Positions 1 to 5,658 are shown, counted from the first letter of the stretch. The stretch is DNA of 9,155 nucleotides from Candidatus Bathyarchaeota archaeon (GCA_026967815.1 JAPUUO010000054.1:1-9155); one strand, 5' to 3'. Numbers and translations are program-made. Notes: a model not told the origin generated them from the sequence alone.

Positions 1-5
1 GAACA

Positions 6-117
6 GCCGGGGTAGCCTAGCCTGGTTTGGGCGCCAGACTCATAATCTGGAGAGCGAAACGGGGCCGTGTGAGCCCAAGCCCAGAAGTCGCGAGTTCGAA
101 TCCCGCCCCCGGCACCA
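6..117 (+). tRNA. Intron-containing elongator tRNA-Met (CAU) with encoded CCA
   Basis: The cloverleaf can be drawn by hand. The acceptor stem is 6-12 with 107-113, discriminator A114, and CCA encoded at 115-117. The D stem is 15-18 with 29-32. The anticodon stem is 34-38 with 46-50, with loop 39-45 and anticodon CAT at 41-43. The T loop TTCGAAT is at 95-101. Between the anticodon arm and the T arm lie 39 nt, too many for a class I variable loop. Removing 53-86 leaves the canonical AGGTC. The first pair is G-C and the anticodon stem lacks three consecutive G-C pairs, so it is not the initiator. An Ile tRNA with modified CAU anticodon cannot be fully excluded, but elongator Met fits better. The T stem has an A93/C103 mismatch. 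The promoter lies outside the window. Confidence 0.93.
53..86 (+). other. Non-canonical archaeal tRNA intron, 34 nt, between tRNA positions 45 and 46
   Basis: A bulge-helix-bulge splice site can be built. Exon bases CTGG at 47-50 pair with intron bases CCAG at 81-84. They are flanked by 3-nt bulges 51-53 and 85-87, and cutting after the second base of each gives 52/53 and 86/87. Inside the intron, 54-55 can pair with 79-80, and GGGC at 62-65 pairs with GCCC at 73-76 around a 7-nt loop. The outer exon helix is not formed, so this is a relaxed HBh'-type site. The CCAG near the intron 3' end copies the 5' strand of the anticodon stem (34-37), so precursor and mature folds compete for the same bases. 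Such sites are known from TACK archaea with a broad-specificity splicing endonuclease. The boundaries are inferred. Confidence 0.82.
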
Positions 118-148
118 ACAGATATTTCTGTAAATACAGCTGTTTTCT
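118..148 (+). terminator. Possible terminator after tRNA-Met
   Basis: A 5-bp hairpin ACAGA/TCTGT (118-122 with 127-131, loop TATT) is followed by the palindrome ACAGCTGT (136-143) and a T-rich run to 148. It lies between convergent transcripts, the tRNA on + and the small membrane protein gene on -. On the minus strand the T5 run at about 162-166 could end that gene. The hairpins are weak, and archaeal termination mainly follows T-runs. Confidence 0.3.
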
Positions 149-178
149 ATTCTGTTTACATAAAAAGTCTGGCTGGTT

Positions 179-328
179 TTAACTTTTTTCGGTTTCTTCC
201 TTTGTGAAGGTCATGTAGAGGAAGGCTAAGATTATCGTGATGAACGTTAATGCTATCAGAACCGTTATGAAAACCGTTTCGAAGAATACTCCTGTGAAGT
301 CGACTTGAAGAAATATTCTTGGGTCCAT
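179..328 (-). CDS. Small single-span membrane protein (49 aa), function unknown
   Basis: An ATG at 326-328 opens a 49-codon frame ending in TAA at 179-181. The product begins MDPRIFLQVD, then has a strongly hydrophobic stretch at about residues 14-40 rich in Ile, Leu, Phe, Val and Thr, enough for one membrane helix. It ends with a short charged tail, TKEETEKS. A purine-rich GGGAG site lies a few bases upstream of the ATG. A TATA-like element at 371-381 sits at a spacing that would give a leader of about 20 nt. Those three signals, plus the typical helix-and-charged-tail layout, support a real gene rather than a chance frame. It follows the SWIM protein gene on the same strand but probably has its own transcript. 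I do not recognise the family. An accessory subunit of a larger membrane complex is possible, but nothing visible shows it. Confidence 0.6.
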   Translation of the reverse strand: MDPRIFLQVDFTGVFFETVFITVLIALTFITIILAFLYMTFTKEETEKS

Positions 329-370
329 GAGTCTCTCCCTTTGTTTTCCTTCTATGTTGAAGTTTCATGG

Positions 371-381
371 CTATTTAAGTT
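371..381 (-). promoter_or_regulatory. Candidate TATA box for the 49-aa membrane protein
   Basis: On the minus strand this reads AACTTAAATAG, close to an archaeal TATA element. Initiation about 25 bp downstream (near 345-350) would leave a short leader carrying the GGGAG site before the ATG at 328. The box overlaps the stop codon (375-377) of the upstream SWIM gene. Confidence 0.45.
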
Positions 382-842
382 GTGCTCTCCTCTGCGGCTG
401 ATTCATGCTTTTTTGAAACCCTAACTTCTGTGGTTTTCCACTCTTTTATAAGAATGTCAAATAGCTGATCATCGTCTTCAATCAAATCGAACTCACCTGT
501 CGCTTCAGCCAGTTTCTGCGCAATTATGTGATAACATAAGTGACCTTGATGAAACTGGAAGTAGAAGTCATCGCAGGTGCAGTACTCAGCAGCTGGCATA
601 ACGAGATATTCTCTCTCTTTGCCCACCACAATCCAAACTATTCTACCGCTTGGCTGAAACACATACTTTTTGACTCTACGGTCTCCTAATGCTTCTAAAG
701 CCTTTTCCAATCGCTGACCAAATATGGGCGATAGCTTGTCACGATGAACTTTCGTGATTCGACCGTCTGCTTGTACTTCTTTGCAAACGGTTTCAAGCAT
801 TTTAACCTCAGAAAATTTCGGTCTGCCTGTCTTTTCAGTCAT
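375..842 (-). CDS. SWIM zinc-finger protein, Shu2/Sws1-like
   Basis: This 155-residue protein carries a SWIM motif: C88-x-C90, then C103-x-H105, with A108 completing the CxC...CxHxxA form. That extended form is the signature described for the Shu2/Sws1 family, which assists RecA/Rad51-type recombinases in eukaryotes and has archaeal relatives. The part before the motif (about residues 40-87) has alternating beta-type segments, as in other SWIM domains. The C-terminus is an acidic stretch (EDDD at 122-125) followed by a polar tail. It starts at the ATG at 840-842, with an AAGGA-type site in the 35-nt gap after the flavodoxin gene, so the two are probably cotranscribed. Metal binding and a role in homologous recombination are inferred from the motif. 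Many archaeal SWIM proteins are uncharacterised, so a different partner is possible. Confidence 0.8.
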   Translation of the reverse strand: MTEKTGRPKFSEVKMLETVCKEVQADGRITKVHRDKLSPIFGQRLEKALEALGDRRVKKYVFQPSGRIVWIVVGKEREYLVMPAAEYCTCDDFYFQFHQGHLCYHIIAQKLAEATGEFDLIEDDDQLFDILIKEWKTTEVRVSKKHESAAEESTT

Positions 843-877
843 TTCTCAGTTCCTTTCCGTTAAGAGGCACCGGCAAT

Positions 878-1318
878 CTATACTTTAGCGATTTTTTCTG
901 CCACGGTTTTACCTAGGTTTCGACATTGCTCCAGCCCATTATTGTCTGGAGTATACAGTATTGTTGTTACTGCGTCTATTGTTCTCATGCCAAACTTGTT
1001 CTTTAACACTTCTGAAATCAGCTTTGGAGCTTCAGCACTCCAACCATAAGAGCCAAAGGCTGCTCCAATTTTGCCACGCAACTGGACATTAGCTCTAGCC
1101 GCCTCTTCCAAAATGTTCTTAATGGGCAAAGTCATGTCATGATGATACGTTGGGGAGCCAAAAATTATTGCGGAAGCCTCTTCTAACTCTTGAGGTCGAA
1201 CATAGTATTTCAGAACTACCTCAACGCCTGATACAGACTTGGCGCCTTCAACAACTGCCTCTGCCATTTTCTCTGTGTTTCCAGTTTGGCTATCATATAC
1301 TACAAGTAGCTTTGGCAC
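878..1318 (-). CDS. Short-chain flavodoxin (FMN electron carrier)
   Basis: This 146-residue single-domain flavodoxin binds FMN and shuttles electrons in the cytoplasm. Strand 1 (KLLVVYDS) leads into the phosphate-binding loop S10-QTGNT15. The second flavin loop is SPTYHHDM at about 55-62, and the third is FGSYGWSAEAP at about 88-98. These loops most resemble the C-terminal flavodoxin domain of A-type flavoproteins (FprA), but the diiron beta-lactamase-like domain is absent here and not fused or adjacent. The start is GTG at 1316-1318, with GGAGAG a few bases upstream and a TATA-like box at 1353-1364. It is probably the first gene of a transcript continuing into the SWIM protein gene. The redox partner cannot be told from the sequence. 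Confidence 0.92.
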   Translation of the reverse strand: MPKLLVVYDSQTGNTEKMAEAVVEGAKSVSGVEVVLKYYVRPQELEEASAIIFGSPTYHHDMTLPIKNILEEAARANVQLRGKIGAAFGSYGWSAEAPKLISEVLKNKFGMRTIDAVTTILYTPDNNGLEQCRNLGKTVAEKIAKV

Positions 1319-1352
1319 TTTTCAACTCTCCAATCACAACTAATACGTTACA

Positions 1353-1364
1353 CAAATTTTTAAG
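1353..1364 (-). promoter_or_regulatory. TATA box of the flavodoxin/SWIM transcript, possibly bidirectional
   Basis: The minus strand reads CTTAAAAATTTG with purine/C-rich sequence upstream, a good archaeal TATA element. Initiation about 25 bp downstream gives a leader of roughly 15-20 nt with GGAGAG before the GTG at 1318. The same AT-rich core read on + (AAATTTTTAAG) could serve the divergent uL15 operon with a leader of about 65 nt, but this is less certain. Confidence 0.5.
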
Positions 1365-1414
1365 GTTGCTATAGGAAAAGGTTTTTGAAAAGCCAGTTCA
1401 AGGAACAAAGTAAA

Positions 1415-1427
1415 AAAGGAACCCTTT
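1415..1427 (+). promoter_or_regulatory. Small hairpin in the uL15 leader
   Basis: AAAGG (1415-1419) pairs with CCTTT (1423-1427) around a 3-nt loop. It lies just before the 7-codon upstream frame and about 30 nt before the uL15 start. It is short and may be coincidental, but ribosomal-protein leaders often carry autoregulatory structures. Confidence 0.2.
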
Positions 1428-1436
1428 GGTATCTCT

Positions 1437-1460
1437 ATGGCAAATGGTGAAGCACAATGA
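1437..1460 (+). other. Seven-codon upstream ORF overlapping the uL15 start
   Basis: ATG at 1437 reads MANGEAQ and stops at TGA 1458-1460, sharing the ATGA overlap with the uL15 start at 1457. This is the arrangement that normally gives translational coupling between archaeal neighbours. The frame is very short, so chance is a serious alternative. It could be a leader peptide or the last codons of a lost upstream gene. Confidence 0.25.
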
Positions 1461-1930
1461 CGCCTCACAAACTACGAAAAACCAGAAAAAAACGTGGCTC
1501 CCGCACCCATGGATGGGGTCAAATCGGGCAACATCGAAACTCAGGGGTCAAAGGTGGCAGAAAAGTTGGACGCCACAAGCATTTATGGTCTTATGTGATA
1601 AAGAACGAGCCAAAATACTTTGGGAAAAAGGGCTTTAGGTCACCAAAAAGCCTCAAAGGTAAAATCAATGCAATCAACGTGGGGCAACTCGACGAACTCT
1701 TAGATAAGTTGAACATGGAAAAACAACTGCAGAAGAAAAAGGGTAAACCTTTCCTTGATCTTGAAAAGCTGGGATATCACAAGCTTCTTGGAGCTGGGAA
1801 AATATCTCAAGCTGTGACAGTGAAAGTTCTGTCTTATTCTGAGGGCGCTGCTCGAAAAATACAAGAGGTTGGCGGACAAATTTTTCAGGAGCAGAAGCAA
1901 ACAAAATCACAAGGAAATAATGTTCAATAA
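1457..1930 (+). CDS. rpl15: Large ribosomal subunit protein uL15 (L15p/L27Ae)
   Basis: This 157-residue protein has the family's highly basic, Gly/Arg/His-rich N-terminus: KTRKKRGSRTHGWGQIGQHR, then a GVKGGRKVGRHKH segment at about residues 30-42. This extension threads into the 23S rRNA core. The globular C-terminal half (about 75-150) contains the LGAGKIS and AVTVKV strands and the 'SEGAARKIQEVGG' helix typical of archaeal/eukaryotic L15. The length is normal for archaea. The start is ATG at 1457 with GGTGA upstream. It is the first gene here of a run continuing to secY, as in archaeal spc operons, but uL30, its usual upstream partner, is missing. Instead the divergent flavodoxin gene lies 138 bp away, so the operon probably begins here. 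Confidence 0.96.
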   Translation: MTPHKLRKTRKKRGSRTHGWGQIGQHRNSGVKGGRKVGRHKHLWSYVIKNEPKYFGKKGFRSPKSLKGKINAINVGQLDELLDKLNMEKQLQKKKGKPFLDLEKLGYHKLLGAGKISQAVTVKVLSYSEGAARKIQEVGGQIFQEQKQTKSQGNNVQ

Positions 1931-1983
1931 GATTAATTACTGAGAACATAATTTGCCTTTACTATTAAGGAGAAGCACAAGGA

Positions 1984-3420
1984 ATGGCTGGAAGATTCCT
2001 ATCAGCATTTGAGCCGCTTTCCAGAGTCATCCTTGAAGTGAAGCGCCCCGAACGCAGGGTAGGCTTCAACGAAAAGCTGTTTTGGACAGGTCTCGCGCTT
2101 GTGCTTTATCTCATAATGGCTGTGGTCCCGCTTTACGGAATAGAAGCAGGTGCAGAAGGAGACCCCTTCCGCTATATGCGCGTAATTTTCGCCTCTCAAA
2201 GAGGCTCATTAATGGAACTCGGAATCGGCCCAATCGTAACAGCTGGGCTTATTCTTCAATTGCTCGCTGGCTCCGGAATGATAGGATGCAACTTCTCTGA
2301 TCCCAAGGATAGAGAGCTCTTTACGGTGGCCAGCAAGTTCTTTTCTATCATCTTGATCGGTGTTCAAGCCTCAGCCTACATCATCGGCGGTGTCTATGGC
2401 ACATTAAATCCAATAGCAGCAATCTTTGTTTTCGCTCAACTTTTGGTCGCTGGTTTAGTGCTTATGCTATTGGACGAAATGATTCAAAAGGGATGGGGAT
2501 TCGGAAGCGGCATCAGCCTGTTTATCTTGGCCGGAGTAGCTCAAAACCTCTTATGGGATTCTTTATCTCCTGTATTTCCAGCACCCGGCGAGGATCCTCC
2601 AAACTATTATGGGGCAATACCTGCATTGATTTATAGTGCTTTAGGTGGGAGACTGACCTTGCAGAATGCTTTTGTTAGGGTTCCGAGTCATCTTCCCGCT
2701 TTGCTCGGCTTGTTCACGACAGTCGCTGTTTTCTTGATTGTAATCTATTTTGAGGGTGTACGAGTTGAACTTCCAATTTCTCATGCAAGCTACCGTGGGT
2801 ACAGGGGACGTTATCCAATCAAACTGTTCTATGTTTCCAACTTACCCGTTATCTTCGCCTCAGCCCTTTTTGCAAATGTTTACTTCATATCTCAGCTTCT
2901 TTGGAGTAACTACAATCAAGGAAACACCAACTTTTGGTTGAATCTAATCGGCATGTACCGCCAGGGTCAGCAGGGTCTGGAACCTTTTGGCGGGCTGGTT
3001 TACTACGTAATCGCGCCTCGAAGCATCACGGATGTAATGAACTTTCCTGTGCGAGCCATAGTGTTCACAGGCATAATGGTTACGTTCTGCATTGTCTTCT
3101 CCTTGACTTGGCTTGAAGTTGGTGGACTGGGTCCTTCCACCGTAGCCAAGCAACTTGTCGACTCGGGCATGCAGATTCCCGGGTTCAGACGATCTGGAAA
3201 GCCTATTGAAACGGTTTTGAAGCGATATATTCCTACAGTTACGGTTTTAGGCGGCGCCATCGTTGGACTTATCGCGGCTGTCGCTGACTTCTTTGGGGTC
3301 TTTGGAACTGGAATGGGTATTCTTCTTTCGGTTGGTATTCTTTACCAGTATTACCAGACCTTAATGCAAGAGCGCGTTGCAGAAATGTATCCGGCCATTC
3401 GTCGCTTCTTCGGAGGCTAA
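1984..3420 (+). CDS. secY: Protein translocase subunit SecY
   Basis: This 478-residue protein is the channel-forming subunit (Sec61 alpha type) that exports or inserts nascent proteins across the cytoplasmic membrane with SecE and SecG/Sec61beta. Ten hydrophobic segments fit the SecY fold, at approximately residues 32-50, 78-97, 117-138, 144-164, 172-190, 238-256, 283-305, 354-376, 415-435 and 440-458. The region at about 58-75 between the first two is where the plug lies. The cytosolic loop before segment 7 (SYRGYRGRYPIKLFYVSN) and the basic loop before segment 9 (FRRSGKPIETVLKRYIP) are the conserved ribosome and partner docking loops. AAGGAGA at 1967-1973 sets the ATG start. It follows uL15 by 54 bp. 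The usual next gene, adk, is absent. Confidence 0.97.
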   Translation: MAGRFLSAFEPLSRVILEVKRPERRVGFNEKLFWTGLALVLYLIMAVVPLYGIEAGAEGDPFRYMRVIFASQRGSLMELGIGPIVTAGLILQLLAGSGMIGCNFSDPKDRELFTVASKFFSIILIGVQASAYIIGGVYGTLNPIAAIFVFAQLLVAGLVLMLLDEMIQKGWGFGSGISLFILAGVAQNLLWDSLSPVFPAPGEDPPNYYGAIPALIYSALGGRLTLQNAFVRVPSHLPALLGLFTTVAVFLIVIYFEGVRVELPISHASYRGYRGRYPIKLFYVSNLPVIFASALFANVYFISQLLWSNYNQGNTNFWLNLIGMYRQGQQGLEPFGGLVYYVIAPRSITDVMNFPVRAIVFTGIMVTFCIVFSLTWLEVGGLGPSTVAKQLVDSGMQIPGFRRSGKPIETVLKRYIPTVTVLGGAIVGLIAAVADFFGVFGTGMGILLSVGILYQYYQTLMQERVAEMYPAIRRFFGG

Positions 3421-3549
3421 TTTGAGACAAATGCGATAGGATGTAAAGAAAGCAATTTATGCATCTATGAAAATGGTTAAATGCTAAGATGAGAACACGT
3501 AAGGAAATAAAAAATTGTCTTTGAAGCCAATAAGCAGGAGAACAAAAAA
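3421..3549 (+). other. secY to EMC3-like gene gap, site where adk usually lies
   Basis: This 129-bp spacer has no open frame longer than about a dozen codons and no trace of an adenylate kinase P-loop. An AT-rich stretch, AATTTATGC near 3455, could be a weak internal TATA element. AGGAGAA at 3536-3542 is the ribosome binding site of the following GTG start. Confidence 0.4.
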
Positions 3550-4029
3550 GTGTTCCTTCCCACACTCCCGGAATGGTTGCGTATAATACCCAACTCTACA
3601 TTATTCATCCTATTGCTCTCCATGTCACTTTCGCTCCTCACGGCGTTGGCCAACAAATTGCTTACTAATAGAGAGCAGTTGGATTCTTGGAGAAAAGAGG
3701 TTGCTAGATGGACCGAAGACTCCAAAGAGGCCAGAAAAAGCGGCGATAAGAAACTTCTTGCAAAGGTGAAAAGAAAGGAAAAGCACATTCTGTCGCTTCA
3801 ATCGAAGATGATGTGGCAATCGATGAAAGTTTCTCTTCTCTTCATGATCCCCTTCTTTCTCATATGGCAGCTTTTGATCGGGTTTTATGGTGATGCAACG
3901 GTTGCGAAAATTCCGTGGATTGACGGCATATGGGAATTACCTTTGTTTTATTGGTATCTACTCTGTTCCTTCGCATCTGGAACTCTAATTATGAAAGCGT
4001 TGGGCGTAACCCCAGGAGCAACTGAGTGA
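3550..4029 (+). CDS. Archaeal EMC3/Oxa1-superfamily membrane insertase (DUF106)
   Basis: This 159-residue protein matches the archaeal DUF106 layout of the Oxa1/YidC/EMC3/GET1 superfamily, which helps insert membrane proteins and binds ribosomes. A first membrane helix lies at about residues 15-35. A long charged coiled-coil hairpin follows at about 40-87 (REQLDSWRKEVARWTEDSKE and the lysine-rich stretch after it). Two further helices lie at about 92-112 and 129-150. A Met-rich segment, KMMWQSMKVSLLFMIP, begins the second helix. The start is GTG at 3550 with AGGAGAA seven bases upstream. An ATG within the first helix is less likely because it would truncate it. It sits between secY and eL34, its common place in archaea, and its stop is one base from the eL34 ATG. 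Substrates are not known from sequence. Confidence 0.9.
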   Translation: MFLPTLPEWLRIIPNSTLFILLLSMSLSLLTALANKLLTNREQLDSWRKEVARWTEDSKEARKSGDKKLLAKVKRKEKHILSLQSKMMWQSMKVSLLFMIPFFLIWQLLIGFYGDATVAKIPWIDGIWELPLFYWYLLCSFASGTLIMKALGVTPGATE

Positions 4030-4030
4030 A

Positions 4031-4306
4031 ATGCCAAGGCCTTCCCAACGTACAAGAAGTAGAAAACGCTCTCCAAAAAGGTTACCTGGCGGCGGTGCTA
4101 CGCTCCATTACAAAAAGGAAAAGGTTGGGGCTTCCCGCTGTGCTCGATGCAGTCAGATTTTGTCTGGCGCTCCAGGGTTGGTCCAATCCAAGATGGGCAA
4201 GTTAACCGCCAGTCAGAAGAGAATACAGCGCATGTATGGCGGACATCTCTGCCACATATGTCTTCAAGACTTGCTCAAGCAGGCCGTTAGAGAGCGAATG
4301 AAATGA
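4031..4306 (+). CDS. rpl34e: Large ribosomal subunit protein eL34
   Basis: This 91-residue, strongly basic protein begins MPRPSQRTRSRKRSPKRLPG, the standard archaeal L34e opening. A zinc-ribbon follows, with C37-x-x-C40 and C74-x-x-C77, all four ligands present. The length is normal. The start ATG lies one base after the insertase gene's stop, and the end overlaps the CMP kinase start by four bases (ATGA at 4303-4306), so translation of the three genes is probably coupled. eL34 exists only in archaea and eukaryotes and is patchy among archaea. Confidence 0.96.
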   Translation: MPRPSQRTRSRKRSPKRLPGGGATLHYKKEKVGASRCARCSQILSGAPGLVQSKMGKLTASQKRIQRMYGGHLCHICLQDLLKQAVRERMK

Positions 4307-4902
4307 GCCGAGGAAAGAAAAAAGCAATTGTGATCTGCATAGCCGGACTAACTGGGTGCGGAAAAAGCACTGTATCAAGACGACTAGCCAAAAAATACGG
4401 CCTAAAACATTTGTCTGGTGGAACAGCACTTAAAAAGTTAGCCATAGAAATGGGATACCAACCACATGAAATAGGATGGTGGGAAACACGCGAAGGAGTC
4501 AAGTTTTTGAAGCACCGTCTTGAAGATCCAAAATTTGACAAGCAAGTGGATGAGCAACTTCTAAAATGGGCAGAACGCGGAAATGTTGTCTTAGATAGCT
4601 GGACCATGCCTTGGCTGTTTAAAGGAGGCTTTAAAGTCTGGTTTGAGGCATCGCCCAAGGTAAGATGTCGTCGCCTAGCGAAGCGTGATGGCATCAGCAA
4701 GAAGGAAGCAATGGAGGCCATCAATGAGAAAGATGAGAAAACCCGGCGTATCTATTATGATCTTTACGGCTTCAAGCTGGGCGAAGATTTTTCACCTTTC
4801 AACCTAATTCTCGACGTGAACCTGCTGGATACTGAGGAAGTTTTCAAAACCTTATGTTTGGTGGTTGACCGTTTAGTTTTGGGAAAACGACCTCAAGCCT
4901 AA
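4303..4902 (+). CDS. cmk: Cytidylate kinase, archaeal type
   Basis: This enzyme transfers phosphate from ATP to CMP (and probably dCMP), giving CDP in pyrimidine nucleotide salvage and RNA/DNA precursor supply. It has 199 residues. The P-loop G15-LTGCGKST23 is near the N-terminus. The NMP-binding part follows with LSGGTALKKLA at about 37-47. The Walker B-like strand is VVLDSW (D98). The Arg-rich lid is RCRRLAKRDG at about 121-130, with further arginines near 148-149. The archaeal enzyme is shorter than bacterial Cmk and belongs to the Cytidylate_kin2-like group. Its place between eL34 and eL14 is the conserved archaeal one and strengthens the assignment over adenylate kinase. The ATG overlaps the eL34 stop. 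Confidence 0.93.
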   Translation: MSRGKKKAIVICIAGLTGCGKSTVSRRLAKKYGLKHLSGGTALKKLAIEMGYQPHEIGWWETREGVKFLKHRLEDPKFDKQVDEQLLKWAERGNVVLDSWTMPWLFKGGFKVWFEASPKVRCRRLAKRDGISKKEAMEAINEKDEKTRRIYYDLYGFKLGEDFSPFNLILDVNLLDTEEVFKTLCLVVDRLVLGKRPQA

Positions 4903-4957
4903 AGTAGATGAGGTTATAAGTGTGTGTGGCAAATTTGTTATGTTTCAGAAGCAACTC

Positions 4958-4963
4958 AGGAGG
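4958..4963 (+). promoter_or_regulatory. Shine-Dalgarno site fixing the eL14 start
   Basis: AGGAGG lies eight bases before ATG 4972 and inside the longer frame that opens at 4924. This placement supports the shorter eL14 protein. Confidence 0.8.
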
Positions 4964-4971
4964 AATGTGGG

Positions 4972-5250
4972 ATGCCCGCTGTTGAAGTAGGAAGAATATG
5001 TGTAAAAATCACTGGACGAGAAGCAGGGAAGAAATGCATTATAGTCGATGTTATTGACAAGAATTTTCTTCTAATAACTGGACCACAACAAGTAAACGGT
5101 GTCAAGCGGAGACGAGCTAACATAAATCACCTTGAGCCGACACAAAAGAAAGTTAGCATCAAACGCGGAGAAAGCGACGAAGAAATAATGAAAGCCTTAA
5201 AGAAAGAAACATTAAATTTCCTCGGTGAACCGCTTAAGATTAAACTGTAA
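4972..5250 (+). CDS. rpl14e: Large ribosomal subunit protein eL14
   Basis: From the ATG at 4972 the product is 92 residues and begins MPAVEVGRICVKITGREAGK, the usual archaeal L14e N-terminus with its KOW-like SH3 barrel. IIVDVIDKNFLLITGP continues the barrel, and GVKRRRANINHLEP is the conserved rRNA-contacting segment. The C-terminal 25 residues form a charged helix. A longer frame from GTG at 4924 exists, but its 16 extra residues are not part of the family. A perfect AGGAGG at 4958-4963, eight bases before 4972, decides the start. It is the last gene of the operon here. cbf5 (pseudouridine synthase), which often follows in archaea, is not next. Confidence 0.95.
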   Translation: MPAVEVGRICVKITGREAGKKCIIVDVIDKNFLLITGPQQVNGVKRRRANINHLEPTQKKVSIKRGESDEEIMKALKKETLNFLGEPLKIKL

Positions 5251-5281
5251 TCCTTCCTCTGCGTTCACTTTTCGTCTGTTT

Positions 5282-5312
5282 CCAGGTCATTTTAGACCGG
5301 TTTGTTCTCTTT
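5282..5312 (+). terminator. Probable terminator of the ribosomal protein/secY operon
   Basis: CC-GGTC at 5282-5288 (one bulged A) pairs with GACCGG at 5295-5300 around loop ATTTTA. It is followed by the T-rich run TTTGTTCTCTTT. The element lies 31 bp after the eL14 stop and just before the next promoter. Additional T-rich tracts precede it. Confidence 0.5.
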
Positions 5313-5321
5313 ACATCGAAA

Positions 5322-5331
5322 GAATATATAA
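5322..5331 (+). promoter_or_regulatory. TATA box for the 77-aa orphan gene
   Basis: GAATATATAA preceded by a purine-rich CGAAA stretch is a strong archaeal BRE/TATA element. Initiation about 25 bp downstream falls near 5352-5357. That is after the first possible ATG (5335) and about a dozen bases before the ATG at 5368, so it favours the latter start and a very short leader. Confidence 0.6.
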
Positions 5332-5367
5332 CGTATGTGTACATTCATACTGTGGGCTGGCCTTAAC

Positions 5368-5601
5368 ATGCCGGAAAGAATTAAGATGAAAATCGGCAGA
5401 GCAGGTTACGTGCAACGTATCGGCGACAAAGATTATATTAAAACTCGAAGCCGCATAGAAAGTGTGCCCATGCGTAAGTTGGCTAGACTGAACCGCCTAG
5501 GCGGGCATACTTGGCGACTGGTTCAAGAGGGAAGGGATATTTTCCTTGTGTTGGAGGCGTTAACATTAAAGGAGGAAAAAGAAGCCCTTAAGATAGGCTG
5601 A
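5368..5601 (+). CDS. Hypothetical basic protein, 77 aa
   Basis: I do not recognise this protein. From ATG 5368 it is 77 residues, beginning MPERIKMKIGRAGYVQRIGD. It has a rather basic middle (RKLARLNRLGG at about 36-46) and a closing stretch with beta-type residues (DIFLVLEALTL), followed by a Lys/Glu-rich tail. No cysteine cluster, signal peptide or membrane segment is present. The frame is open upstream to ATG 5335, but the TATA box at 5322-5331 would put the transcript start downstream of that codon. An internal ATG at 5386 (MKIGRAGYV) with GGAAAG upstream is a third possibility. It follows the eL14 gene at the place where archaea often carry cbf5, but it is transcribed separately and shows no resemblance to it. 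The composition would suit a small nucleic-acid-binding protein, which is a guess. Confidence 0.7.
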   Translation: MPERIKMKIGRAGYVQRIGDKDYIKTRSRIESVPMRKLARLNRLGGHTWRLVQEGRDIFLVLEALTLKEEKEALKIG

Positions 5602-5658
5602 GAGTGAATTCGGACTGCTAAATTAGTCTATATGTTAATCTCATCTTTTGGCTTTGGC

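Noticed and set aside
156..368. 70-codon minus-strand frame with a His/Arg/Ser-rich product
   Set aside because: It overlaps the 49-codon membrane protein in another frame. The latter has better start signals and a coherent hydrophobic helix.
3421..3549. Possible adk remnant after secY
   Set aside because: No P-loop or other adenylate kinase motif in any frame of the spacer.
3269..3788. Minus-strand frames of about 100 codons across the secY end and insertase gene
   Set aside because: They oppose confident genes and show low-complexity Phe/Ser/Leu composition, as expected of antisense frames.
4287..4724. Long minus-strand open frame (145 codons)
   Set aside because: It is antisense to the confident CMP kinase gene, with Ser/Cys/Arg-rich composition typical of a shadow frame.
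4924..4971. N-terminal extension of eL14 from a GTG
   Set aside because: A perfect AGGAGG lies within it just before ATG 4972, and the family starts at MPAVEVG.
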